From the NCBI RefSeq assembly GCF_000586435.1, contig NZ_BAWH01000022.1:1-52436 (forward strand): a DNA stretch of 52,436 nucleotides, in the 5' to 3' direction. The notes under the pieces were generated by a model that did not search any database, was not told where the DNA came from, and saw only the letters and a program-made list of their open reading frames with translations. A program made the position numbers and the translations under genes. The DNA comes from Psychrobacter sp. JCM 18901. GTDB lineage: Bacteria; Pseudomonadota; Gammaproteobacteria; Pseudomonadales; Moraxellaceae. Below are positions 18,561 to 28,614 of the stretch, in pieces; position 1 is the first letter of the stretch; each line of letters opens with the position of its first letter.

Positions 18561-20210
18561 CTATTTAGTAGGTAATACAATTTCTACAACCAAGCCTTGA
18601 ACGTCATCACGGCGATTATGTGCATTGATATATCCTTTATGCGCCATGACCACAGCGTGAACAATAGCCAATCCAAGACCATAGCCGCCAGTATCACGAT
18701 GCCGAGCAGTATCGAGCCGCACAAAGGGATGGAAAATACGTTCTAAGTCTTTTTCTGCGACACCGCCGCCTTCATCTGTTATATTAATTTGAACAGCTGA
18801 TGCCTTATTGTCCATTTGTATTGCTTTGATTTCAGCAATCACTGTCGAACCCGCTGCCGTGTGCATAAAAGCATTACGAATGACATTTTCAAGCGCGCTA
18901 TACAGCTGTTCAGCATTGCCTTGTACTGTCCAAAATCCTTCCAAACTATCTAGCGCTGAGCTACAGGCGGTTGCCATTGCCAATGCACGTCTTTATGTTG
19001 AAATTCAAAGCAGACATCCTCTCCGATATTACTAATAGTGTCGGATATATCGACTGCCTCACTCTCCAAATTATCGACGGTATATTGCTGCATTTGTAGA
19101 GACTGAATATGAATGATTTGCTCAATTAGCTCATTCATTCGTGTAGATTCTTTATCGATACGGTCCAGATAACGATTGGCATTGGGCGCAAAGTCTCGAG
19201 TCAGCTCAGTCGCTACATCCAGACGAGCAAGTGGCGAACGCAGCTCATGTGAGATATCACTGAGCATTTGCTTACGTGCCAGCTCACTGTCAACCAGTCT
19301 GGTCGAGAGATGGGCAACGTCTTTGGCAAGTAGCCCCAACTCATCATCGCCCATCTTAGACAGTTCTGGGTTGGCTTGATAATTACCATCAATCATACGG
19401 TGTACGGTATGTTGTACACGGCCAATTCGCTGGGTTAGCGTACGACTGAGCCATATGCAGACCAATACACTAAAGATAACGATCAATAGCAAACGTATTG
19501 GAAAATTACCGTGCTGTAGCTCTACCACGTCTGAAAAACGCAAGTGCGGACGCAACTGTATGATAATTGACTGACCATCAGGTAATTCAACAGACATATC
19601 AGCCAGTTCAGGACGAGTATCGATATCAGCTACTGCTGCACTACTTGCTGTTCTTGGTCTTAGGAACTTTTGCCAAAAAGACGGCTCAATTTTCGGTATT
19701 TCATTGTCGTGTTCACGAAGTCTATTGTCAGCATTGCGACCTTCTGCACCATAAGCGTTATTCTCTACTCTAGGTGGCCTAGGTGGTATTTGCTGCAACG
19801 GTTGTATCGCACGATCCATTAGCCGCCGACCACTTTGCAACTGTCCTTGCGCACGATCGTCTTGGTCACGGTAACGCGGGAATATAATAGCGCCCTGCTC
19901 ATCATAGACTCTGATTTGATTCATCAGCTGGCGGTCTTGACGATACATCTGCCTGACAGAGTCTACATCACCAGCGTAGCGCCGCGACCATCTCTTCACG
20001 CTTTATCAATAGGCTATCGATTTGTACGTCCATACGAGAGGTCAGCTCTTTTTCAGCCAGCCAGCGCTCTACCACGATAGACAATACAGAGGTGATTAGA
20101 ATCGTTAGTAATAGCTCAGAAACATACGCCAAAACAAGGTAATGCGCACCTTAAACTTAGGTGATTTTTTTGAGGGTCTCCTCAGAAGCTTTCATCGATA
20201 TGTCCGTCAT
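18561..20210 (-). CDS. CpxA-like sensor histidine kinase (several frame breaks)
   Basis: Inner-membrane kinase of a two-component pair. Parts in order: a short cytoplasmic start (MTDISMKASEETL), TM1 (LLLTILITSVLSIVVE), a periplasmic domain rich in Arg, Pro and Asn, TM2 (IRLLLIVIFSVLVCIWL), a HAMP linker, the H-box DISHELRSPLARLD, the N-box NVIRNAFMHT, and the G-boxes DEGGGVAEKDLERIF and GGYGLGLAIV. Its ATG overlaps the regulator's stop (TAATG at 20208-20212), which implies translational coupling. Breaks lie at seven T (20165-20171), near 20120, near 19980 and near 18970. All catalytic motifs survive, so sequencing error is the likeliest cause. The CpxA resemblance rests on architecture and on the divergent LTxxQ gene. 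Confidence 0.85.
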
Positions 20211-20896
20211 TACAGCACCAGTTGATAACCTTTTCCACGCACCGCTTTTATTGGTTCATCGTGGAAAGGTTGAAGTTTTTTTTGCGTAAGCGAGATACAT
20301 GTACATCGAGCTACGGTCGAAGGGCTGCAACTCACGCTGCAAGACATTTTCTGACAGCCATGCTTTACTGACCACCTCCCCTTTTTGTTTGAGCAAGGCC
20401 ACGAGCAGATCAAACTCTGTACCGTGACTTGTAGCGTCACCCCATCTATCTGACAGGCGCGTTGGTTTTGATCGAGATGCAAACGACTCTCTGGCAACGG
20501 AGTATGCTCTGATGCGGTCGTATTGGTACGTTTAATCACTGCATTGATACGAGCCAGCAGCTCTCGAGGGTTACAAGGTTTGGTGATATAGTCATCGGCA
20601 CCAAGCTCTAGACCAATAATACGATCAATCTCCTCCCCTTTCGCCGTTAACATAATGACAGGAATATCAATAATATTTGGTAATTGGCGCAAGACACTTA
20701 ATCCATCTAATTTTGGCATCATAATATCGAGTACGAGTAAATCATAAACCGTATCTTCGTGTGCTACTGCCTTGAGTCGTTGTATGACTGCTGCACCATC
20801 ATGCACGCAGTCACAGCGAATGCCATGATTGTCCAAGTACTCTTGCAATAACTGAGTCAACTCTTCGTCGTCATCGCCTATCAATATATTTGGCAC
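20210..20896 (-). CDS. CpxR-like OmpR-family response regulator (two frame breaks)
   Basis: About 229 aa. The receiver domain (residues 1-115) has the acidic pocket in LIGDDDEEL, the phospho-acceptor Asp in LLVLDIMMPKLDG and the Lys in DYITKPCNP. The C-terminal winged-helix domain is partly out of frame as read: between about 20440 and 20290 the expected LLVALLKQKGEVVSKAWLSE lies in another frame, and the frame returns at eight T (20276-20283) with LQPFHDEPIKAVRGKGYQLV. With both breaks repaired it is a normal OmpR-type protein. It is first in the operon, overlapping the kinase by one base, and divergent from an LTxxQ periplasmic gene that it probably controls, as CpxR controls cpxP in E. coli. 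Confidence 0.87.
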   Translation of the reverse strand: MPNILIGDDDEELTQLLQEYLDNHGIRCDCVHDGAAVIQRLKAVAHEDTVYDLLVLDIMMPKLDGLSVLRQLPNIIDIPVIMLTAKGEEIDRIIGLELGADDYITKPCNPRELLARINAVIKRTNTTASEHTPLPESRLHLDQNQRACQIDGVTLQVTVQSLICSWPCSNKKGRWSVKHGCQKMSCSVSCSPSTVARCTCISLTQKKLQPFHDEPIKAVRGKGYQLVL

Positions 20897-20944
20897 ACTT
20901 ATCTCCTTTCACTTTCGATAGTATTAATTGGTTTAATTCGTTTA

Positions 20945-21027
20945 GTTACCCATATTATCAGGCAAGCACTTGCCAATTCACCAGAAACGTTACCTTTCTT
21001 AATACTTCATAAATGTTCGTAACCTTT
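20945..21027. promoter_or_regulatory. GTWACC repeats in the cpxR-like/LTxxQ divergent promoter region
   Basis: GTTACC occurs at 20945-20950, GTTACCTTT at 20989-20997 and GTAACCTTT at 21019-21027, within the 275-base divergent gap. Repeated short sites between an OmpR-type regulator and its likely target are plausible binding sites. They do not match the E. coli CpxR box well. Confidence 0.3.
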
Positions 21028-21171
21028 AACTGTCGTAATATACTCCTATCAACAGCAAGTATTGCATTTCTAAGATGGCTGACCATAACGAGCGATAACG
21101 TTAAACAAATGCTACTTGCGAGATAAAAATTTAGTGTTTATGAAATCAAACTCAATGTAATCAAGGATATT

Positions 21172-21687
21172 ATGATGAAAAAATTACTATTAGGCTCAGT
21201 ATTAGCAGCGTCTAGCATATTCACAGTAACGGCTTGCACTAGTGTGAATGCCACCACTGATACAACGCCAACTGCGCAAATGCAAAAGAACCACAAAGAT
21301 GGCGCGATGAGAGGCCCAATGTCAAAACTGGACTTAACCGCGACACAGCAAGCGCAAATCAAAGCCATCATGCAAAACAAACGTGGCGATCGCACTGCTG
21401 ACCGTGCAGAACATCAAGCAGAACGCGCGCAAATGGATCAGCAAATACAAGCACTGACCAATGCCAGCACTTTGAATACTACTGCTTTAAACCGTCTGGC
21501 TGATCAAAGAGCGGCAAAAGAAAAGCAACGTTTTATCGAACGTGTACAAACCCAACATGCCATCGCTCAAGTGCTGACTGCTGAGCAACGTGCAAAGATG
21601 GAACAGATGAAATCAGAGAGACAAGAAAAAGGTCGCAAGCATTCAAAAGACCGTAAAGGCCATGACAAACAGCATCAAGGTATGTAA
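21172..21687 (+). CDS. Spy/CpxP-like LTxxQ periplasmic protein
   Basis: 171 aa (170 if the second ATG, better spaced from AAGGAT, is used). The N-terminal signal ends in a lipobox-like VTACTS, so it may be a lipoprotein. Two LTxxQ motifs are visible, LDLTATQQAQIKAIM and QVLTAEQRAKMEQM, separated by a charged Arg/Glu/Gln-rich helical region. This is the hallmark of Spy/CpxP proteins, which act as periplasmic chaperones or sensors in envelope stress. The C-terminus is very basic (Lys/Arg/His-rich). It is divergent from the CpxRA-like operon, the same arrangement as cpxP and cpxRA in E. coli, which supports regulation by that system. Confidence 0.85.
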   Translation: MMKKLLLGSVLAASSIFTVTACTSVNATTDTTPTAQMQKNHKDGAMRGPMSKLDLTATQQAQIKAIMQNKRGDRTADRAEHQAERAQMDQQIQALTNASTLNTTALNRLADQRAAKEKQRFIERVQTQHAIAQVLTAEQRAKMEQMKSERQEKGRKHSKDRKGHDKQHQGM

Positions 21688-21739
21688 TAAACCACTCCGG
21701 AAAAGTGTTATTTTACCCAGCTGTATACGTATAAAAATG

Positions 21740-21772
21740 AAAAAGCGCGCCGTTGATAGGTGCGCTTTTTTT
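21740..21772 (+). terminator. Terminator after the LTxxQ gene
   Basis: AAAAAGCGCGCC (21740-21751) pairs with GGTGCGCTTTTT with one G-U pair, then T residues. It may serve both convergent genes. Confidence 0.85.
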
Positions 21773-21797
21773 ATTTACTTTTTATCGTCTATATATT

Positions 21798-22152
21798 TTA
21801 GTTGCATCCATATTGATTGCATGAATAGTTAAAGCTATTACCATTACTATCACTACCATTATGATAAGTATAAGAACCAATCTGTTGAGAAGATTTATTC
21901 CAAGAACCACCATCAGCACTGGTACCATTAGTATATGAAGTATTACCAATTTTATTGGTACTTTGGTTCCAACTACTTCCTGTACTACTATTATAGCCAG
22001 AGGTATATGTAGTATTCCCTATTCTATTATTTGTGTATGTATTTCCACTAGCATCAGAACATGTGGAGAACGATGAGTTGCCAATACATCCCGCTTGAGC
22101 AGAGCTAAAAGTGATGACAGCAAAAAAATATACCTACTAAATATTGTTTCAT
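21798..22152 (-). CDS. Small secreted Asn/Ser/Thr/Gly-rich repeat protein (one frame break)
   Basis: About 117 aa, family not recognised. From the ATG at 22152 (MKQYLVGIFF) the frame is cut by seven A on the plus strand (22122-22128). With six A it continues AVITFSSAQAGCIGNSS, a Sec signal peptide with likely cleavage after AQA. The mature part has repeated units, IGNTTYTSG, IGNTSYTNG and IGSYTYHNG, each following a SSW-N-type segment, and ends NYSCNQYGCN. Cys occur near both ends and could form disulfides. It lies between the LTxxQ gene (convergent) and two large lipoproteins on its own strand. Repeat structure suggests a small beta-structured surface or extracellular protein; the function is unknown. 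Confidence 0.75.
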
Positions 22153-22200
22153 ACCTATCCTATTCGAATGTAGAAAAATCATTTTTACGAAACTCGCTAT

Positions 22201-23805
22201 TTACTCAACCGAACCAATACGCTCTCTGACCATCGGCAACATGTTAAAGACCATCTTACCTACTGCCGTGCCATTGCCATCTTGGTAATATTGCAGCAGC
22301 TCTGGAGCATACTTTCGTAAATCAATGCTATTGCTAGTGTTCGGCGTTTGCACATTGCTTGGTAGGTTAGGAAACACTAAGTCCTTATTGCTAATAGCGG
22401 AATACTGTTGCAACACATCTATCCTCATGCCTTTGTCATTATTCGCTTCGGTATCGGCAGTGTTAGTATTGTCCAACTGACGACGTAAGTGCTCCCACTT
22501 GAGTTGACCGCGTTTATCAAACCCGTACAGTTCCTGTACTTCTGTTTTGGCAACGGTTTCACCTGTCGTTGCTTCCTCATTCATTTGGTCTTTTATCATA
22601 GCCAGTATTTTTTGTACAATAGACTTACTGGTAAATGCCTTTGGATTTTGAATCGACTCAAACGCTGTTATCGGTTCGGGTTCTTGTACCAGCTCTGGGT
22701 ATTTTTCACTGATCCGATCGTAGAAAATTTGCATATATTTCTGTTGCGACGCTTGATAATCCTCAAAGCGTTGTACTCGGCGAATGATTTGATCGCTTGG
22801 TAGCATAGCCGATAACTGGTGCGCGGGCAGCTTTGGAGACAGTGATGCAAGTGAGTTAGCTGTCACATAATTAAACTGGCTGACAGGAGCCGCATCATAA
22901 GTCGCATCTAACGCCGCAAAGTGGCTTTTTATCACTTCACCACCAAATCCTTTAGGTAACGTACCATCATCAATGGCTATTTTTAACCACTTGTTTTGCC
23001 ATTTTGTACCGAGTTTATCGTCTAATAATTCTGAGTTTAGAATCGCAAAATTATCTGCCCATAAGTAAATATCACCGTTTTTAAAATCCATATAAATAGG
23101 CTGGTTGATACTGCTGTGATGATTACGTGCTTGATATTGCGCACTAGCGAGCATCGTAGCCTTGCCTGCCATCGGTTGATAGATCCCTTGAGAGTCGATA
23201 GAAAGTGGCTTTAGTAGATACTCATCTAATAACTGTGCTTTCTTCACATCTAACGGTCTTTGTTTATCCTCATAATTATCAAATAGCGCTTGATAATCTG
23301 GTGCTACTTTTACATCGCTATCGTATTGATGGTCATCCCATGCATGATAGGCATCTACGCATTCAAAATACGACTGCCTTATGCTGTCACGCTTAGTATC
23401 GTAATCCACTGCTAAAACATCTTTGTTTTGCTGTTCTGCTTGCAGGATTAGAGCGGCGTACGCTTGGTCATGCGCTTCTTCGCAGTGTTCATCTACATAG
23501 TCTGATGCTGCCATTTTCTCCGTACCAGTATTAGTATCGGCATCTATAAATTGTTGGTTATTGCCAATCTCAAGATTGCTATGGTAGCTAAATGACTGAC
23601 GACGCTGTTTTTGTAGTGCTGTCTCTAGTGTTTTTTTGGCCATGCTAGGCGCTTGTTTTACAGCCACCGTATTGTACTGGCCCAAACTGGTAGACTGGCA
23701 ACCTGTTAACAATAGCGCTCCTGTCAAAAATGCGCTGGTGACTAACAGATTGTTTTTAGTCTTAAATGGCAGACGTTGTGCAATGGTGTGATGTACTGTT
23801 TTCAT
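22201..23805 (-). CDS. Large lipoprotein of unknown function
   Basis: 534 aa, intact frame. The signal has a long basic start, then LLVTSAFLTGALLLTGCQS with a clear lipobox (Cys about residue 36), so it should be lipid-anchored in the envelope. The rest is hydrophilic with no domain I recognise. An early region (about residues 100-160) holds EHCEEAHDQAY and SYFECVDAYHAWDD, whose two Cys may pair. A later segment YMDFKNGDIYLWADNFAIL looks like a beta-rich core, and the C-terminus is LQQYSAISNKDLVFPNLPS-like. It is 55 bases downstream of another large lipoprotein on the same strand, so the two are probably co-transcribed and may work together. Confidence 0.8.
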   Translation of the reverse strand: MKTVHHTIAQRLPFKTKNNLLVTSAFLTGALLLTGCQSTSLGQYNTVAVKQAPSMAKKTLETALQKQRRQSFSYHSNLEIGNNQQFIDADTNTGTEKMAASDYVDEHCEEAHDQAYAALILQAEQQNKDVLAVDYDTKRDSIRQSYFECVDAYHAWDDHQYDSDVKVAPDYQALFDNYEDKQRPLDVKKAQLLDEYLLKPLSIDSQGIYQPMAGKATMLASAQYQARNHHSSINQPIYMDFKNGDIYLWADNFAILNSELLDDKLGTKWQNKWLKIAIDDGTLPKGFGGEVIKSHFAALDATYDAAPVSQFNYVTANSLASLSPKLPAHQLSAMLPSDQIIRRVQRFEDYQASQQKYMQIFYDRISEKYPELVQEPEPITAFESIQNPKAFTSKSIVQKILAMIKDQMNEEATTGETVAKTEVQELYGFDKRGQLKWEHLRRQLDNTNTADTEANNDKGMRIDVLQQYSAISNKDLVFPNLPSNVQTPNTSNSIDLRKYAPELLQYYQDGNGTAVGKMVFNMLPMVRERIGSVE

Positions 23806-23860
23806 TTTTTATCCTTAATAGATATGAGCGTAAATGCAATGAGATGATGTCATTTGACTT

Positions 23861-26033
23861 CTATTTTTCATTCATATCATCTTGAGCATCGTCAACTCGG
23901 CTCTCATCGACAGCGTCTGCGCCATTGCCATTATCGTTACCATATTCATTACTGCTATAAGCACCCTCGACACCGTTATCTTGATAGTCGTAGCGTGCAT
24001 AGCGGGCCGTTTGTAATCTGTCTTTTTTTCGCGCGCTGCGTAGCTATCCATGCATTGCCATCGATAGGAGGCGTAGCGTCTGAACCAAAAGACTCAGCAA
24101 GTAGCGGTGTCAAGGCATGACGGTTAAAGCTGGCTTTATCGTAACGTACTTGGTTTAGCATGGTTGTGGTCGACCCCATAAAATCACTACCGATATTGAC
24201 ACGTTGCTGCTTGGCCAGCAGTCGATCTGAGCTGTCTAAGTAATAGTAGTTGATTTGATTAAACGAGATAGGACCGATAGCTTCGATCAGCTGCAATAGC
24301 GAACCGACATCCGCGCTTTGATAACCTTTATTGTATAATTGCGCTTTAGCAAGTGCTGTCTTTAGTGCTGCACCATCAGGATATTTATCTGGATTGGCAT
24401 CTACATAGTCTTGCAGTGATTTCGTCACATATTTGAGCGTCTTACCAATCATTTCAACGCTTTGCTGACTACCGAAATAGACTTTTACGGCACGAGTCGC
24501 ACCGACTTCTTTGGCAAACGTGTCACCACTGATATCTACTGCGCTAAAATGCTCAGGCGCGAGCTCAGCCATACTGTTCTGTATCGCATTGAGCACTGCA
24601 TCGTAGAGCACCGCTGGTGGCAACTGCGCCGTGATACTTTCAGACAAACCAAAACTCACCGTGTGCGAGGTCATCTGTGATGGTAGTGGCGTATTTTCAG
24701 GGTTGACAAGTGCAACAATCGGCATGATGGCCGATGGATCTACTACGACACTGCTGTTATTAAAATCAAATGCTAATGGTATCTGTATCGACGAGCTAAT
24801 CGTTGGTGTGGCGTAATCGTAGCTATAGACGCTTTGTAGTTGGCGCTGCTTGGGACGGTATTGACTGACACTATTGAACGTTAAATGCTCATACTGATAA
24901 GCATTGGATGCAGCTATTTGCTCAGGAGTGCGGTGGAACATATCAAGTATATTGCCAATCATGCCTGTAGATGACACTGGTAGGCTGCCACGATTTACCG
25001 TCTCTGTCTTAGCTTGCTGTTTTGCCATTTGCATGGCTTCATACTTTGCAGCCATTGATTTGGGACTTAACCCTGACATCCCTGAGAGCATACCTTCAGT
25101 ACCGCTACTGTATTCATCATAATTATCATAGTCGTCACTACTGTAATTATCGCTGCTATAGTCATCTGCTGTATCGTAAGCATACTCGTTATCGCTGTTG
25201 GTATCACTGCTCGTCGGCTCATTCTCCCCCGCTTCAGCCAATATAGCAGCAATGGCTCTTCTCTCTGCTTCAGCTTCTGCTCTAGACTTATCATAATCAC
25301 TAGGATAGTCGGACTCTATCGAATTTTTTGCGTCATCATAATTGTAGTTAATATCCTCTACCACACAGACTTCATAAGCGTCATCATCTTCGTTTTCATT
25401 GCATCTATTCGACTCTACACCTACCGCTGCTACTTCTGCTCTAGCCTCAGCTTGCGCCTCATCATCGCTACTATCATACATACCCTCAGGCTGATACGCA
25501 TAGGTTTCTATAATCGTTCTGAGCAAGCTACTTGATCCTGCGTCAATACTATTTGGGTCAATGAAGGGTGCTGAGCGATAGTTGGCTGTGGCGACTGCGA
25601 CATGCTCGGTCGCCAAGTGTTGACGAATGGCTGCTAGCAAGTGTGATTTGGCTTGGTTTTCGGTATTTGGATACTTCTCTTGATTAAACAGCTGCTCATA
25701 ACGCGCGGCCTGAGTGTTTTGACTGGCAGTAAAAGCTTGACCCTGACGTTGGCTCTGCGCGGCATCGGCGACGCTAAAGTCCATCATGGTACTAGAGGCG
25801 CTGCTATTCGACGACAGATTGGAAGTTGAGCTGGCTGGAGTCGATTGGCAACCTGCGAGTACAAGTGAAGCACTACCAACCATCAAGGCGATAGAAGTCA
25901 ATTTACCGGCTGGATATAGATGACCGTTATTATTTTTACCATTATAGTTTTTATGATCAGTGTTAGATAAATAAGCAGGCGCAGTCTCAGAGTAGCGCTG
26001 TCGATTGCGGTTATTAATATGGTGTGATGACAT
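23861..26033 (-). CDS. Large lipoprotein with an acidic Asp/Ser/Tyr-rich tract (one frame break)
   Basis: About 723 aa, not assigned to a family. The lipobox is VLAGCQS (Cys about residue 61) after an unusually long Asn/His-rich start. A highly acidic low-complexity region (about residues 275-320) repeats Asp, Ser and Tyr, as in DDYSSDNYSSDDYDNYDEY. The second half (about 380-670) looks folded and includes IQIPLAFDFNNSSVVVDPSA and YKVYFG-like beta segments. The frame breaks at seven T on the plus strand (about 24023-24029); six would extend it past the apparent stop at 23976 to DDAQDDMNEK and the stop at 23861. It is first of a lipoprotein pair; the second starts 55 bases later. Confidence 0.78.
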
Positions 26034-26372
26034 AGTAATCTCTTTGTATGAATAGACAGTCGATAATGAGTGTATAGTGGTACCGTTATTTATATCACAA
26101 GACGTTACAACTTAGTAATATTAGCGAATATTTTTAAAGAACTCCTTCATTAATAAATAATTTTCTCTGTATAACTGCTGTCTTATCAGTAGCTTCATTT
26201 ACTTGAAAATTAGCCTCATTTATTTAAAATACAGTTGATACAGCTAAGCGCTATAAAAGCGTACACCACAAAAGATAATAAACAACTTTCTACTATTTCA
26301 TATTTTCGTTACTATTTAGGCTTATCTATTTCCTAGATCTATTCTCTCCACTCGCGTAAAAAGGACTTTGCG
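26034..26372. other. Intergenic region between the lipoprotein gene and ggt
   Basis: 339 AT-rich bases between divergent genes, presumably holding both promoters. I see AAGGAC shortly before the ggt ATG and no gene, repeat or strong hairpin. Confidence 0.6.
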
Positions 26373-28320
26373 ATGTCACAGTTGTTATCTCGCCACTATC
26401 GAACCGCTCAGCAGCGTAAACCAAAAATCAATACCTTACTCAAATCTAGCGTCGTGCTCATTACCAGTACGCTACTGCTATCTATATCCGCACAGGCCGT
26501 AGAGCCAACGAACTCAACAAGTAACGCTACGGTCAACAACACATCAATCAATACCAGTGCCATAAACTTGGCTATCATGCTGATAGTCCAACGATACTCT
26601 CTGAAACCAAGCGCATCACGCGAGCGAAACTTAATACACTTAACACCACATCGAACGATGCGAATAGCGACCAAGCTATTTACTCTGAAGACGCCATTCA
26701 TCATCCAGTTTGGGCAAAGAACGGCATGGTCGCTACCCAAGAAGCGCTTGCCTCTGACATTGGTTTACAGATTCTAAAGGACGGCGGTAATGCGGTAGAT
26801 GCTGGCGTTGCAGTGGGTTTTGCCCTAGCAGTAACCTTGCCGCGCGCAGGTAATATCGGTGGTGGTGGTTTTATGATGATTTATGATGCTAAGCAAGGCA
26901 AAACAGTGCGCTTGATTACCGTGAGAAAGCACCAAGTAGCGCCTCACGCGATATGTACCTCGATGAAGCAGGCAATGCTGTCAGCGACTTATCTCGTTAT
27001 CACGGCTTGGCAGTTGGCGTGCCAGGGACAGTAGCAGGACTACTAAAAGCACTAGAAGAGCATGGTACGATGAGCCGCGAGCAAGTTATGGCACCAGCGA
27101 TTGCACTGGCTGAAGACGGCATTGAAGTCACCGCTGGCTTGTCAGAGTCACTCACGGCGTTGAGCGATCGCTTACAGAAATGGCCAAGTACCAAAAAAAG
27201 TGTTTTTTAAGCCTGATGGCAGCGCTTATCAGCCAGGCGAACGTTTAAAGCAGCCTGAGCTTGCGCGTTCGTTAAAGCGGATTGCGGTACAGGGTACCGA
27301 TGGATTTTATAAGGGTGAGACCGCTCAAAAACTGGTCAAAGCAGTCAATGAAGCAGGCGGCAGCATGAGCCTGCAGGATTTGGCCAATTATCAAGCCATC
27401 GCTCGCGAACCTGTCAAAGGCGACTACCGTGCTATGAGATTGTCTCTATGCCGCCGCCCTCTTCTGGTGGTATTCACATCGTGCAAATTTTGAATATCTT
27501 AGAAGGCTATCCACTCAAAGACTACGGACAAAACAGCGCACAGACTATTCATCTAATGGCGGAAGCGATGCAGTTGGCTTATGCAGATCGAGCTGAGTAT
27601 CTGGGAGATGCCGACTTTATCGATGTACCTGCCAGCGGCTTAACCTCACAAGCCTATGCGGACAAACTGCGTACGTTGATTGATCCCAATAAAGCCACGC
27701 CAGCAGCCACTATCAAAGCTAACAACCCTCTGCCGTACGAGAGTGATCAGACCACGCATTTCTCTATCGTTGATAAAGATGGCAATGCGATAGCCAACAC
27801 CTATACGTTAAACTTCTCTTATGGTACTGGTCTCATTGCGGATGGTACAGGCATTCTGCTCAATAATGAAATGGATGATTTCTCTGCCAAACCGGGCGTA
27901 CCAAACGGCTACGGCTTACTTGGTGGCGATGCCAATGCTGTGGAAGCCAATAAGCGTCCACTGTCTTCTATGAGTCCGACGCTCGTATTCAAAGACAGCA
28001 AACCTTACATCGTTACTGGTAGCCCAGGTGGTAGCCGTATCATCACGACTGTCACTCAGATTATCTCCAACGTCATCGACCATGATATGAATATCGCTGA
28101 GGCAACACATGCGCCGCGTATCCACGATCAATGGTTACCTGATGAGATTCGAGTCGAAAGAGCACTGAATGTCGACACTGTCAAAAAGCTTGAGTCAATG
28201 GGACACACGGTCAGTCCAAAATCCGCGATGGGATCTACGCAATCGATCATGCTCACACCAAACGGTATTTATGGATCGTCTGATCCACGTATTGTCGATG
28301 CAGCGGTGGTTGGTTACTAA
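26373..28320 (+). CDS. ggt: Gamma-glutamyltransferase (about four frame breaks)
   Basis: About 645 aa when joined. A periplasmic N-terminal-nucleophile hydrolase that cleaves gamma-glutamyl bonds in glutathione and related peptides. The signal peptide ends ISAQAVEP. The large subunit includes MVATQEALASDIGLQILKDG, GNAVDAGVAVGFALAVTLP and GNIGGGGFMMIYD. The autoprocessing site and catalytic Thr are in SDQTTHFSIVDKDGNAIANT, followed by small-subunit motifs such as RPLSSMSPTLVF and GSPGGSRIITTV. Frames change near 26570, 26920, 27195 (six A) and 27435; each repair recovers family sequence. A real pseudogene cannot be excluded because this is the most interrupted gene here, but every domain is otherwise intact. 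A terminator follows. Confidence 0.88.
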
Positions 28321-28347
28321 GAAACTGACTTTAATTATCAATTACAT

Positions 28348-28380
28348 AGCCCTCTATACCTCGTTGTATTGGGGGCTTTT
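28348..28380 (+). terminator. Terminator after ggt
   Basis: AGCCCTCTATAC (28348-28359) pairs with GTATTGGGGGCT (28365-28376), with one mismatch and one wobble, then TTTT. The remaining bases to the dnaE start are AT-rich with no gene seen. Confidence 0.8.
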
Positions 28381-28614
28381 TGCTGTTGTCTATAACCGAG
28401 TTTTTACATCTTAATGACTTAACTTACGCAGATTAAACCCTTTGAACCTGTGGCTGTCTGCGGCAAATAATGCTATTATTGACGACCCCATTTAAAACGT
28501 ATCAATATGGCTATCGAGGTCTTATCGGCCTCTAGATATCAGTATAATTGATTGATAATCATCAGTTATTTTATCGGTAGCTTATTTCTTTGATCGTACC
28601 AGTAAGAGTCTTCT

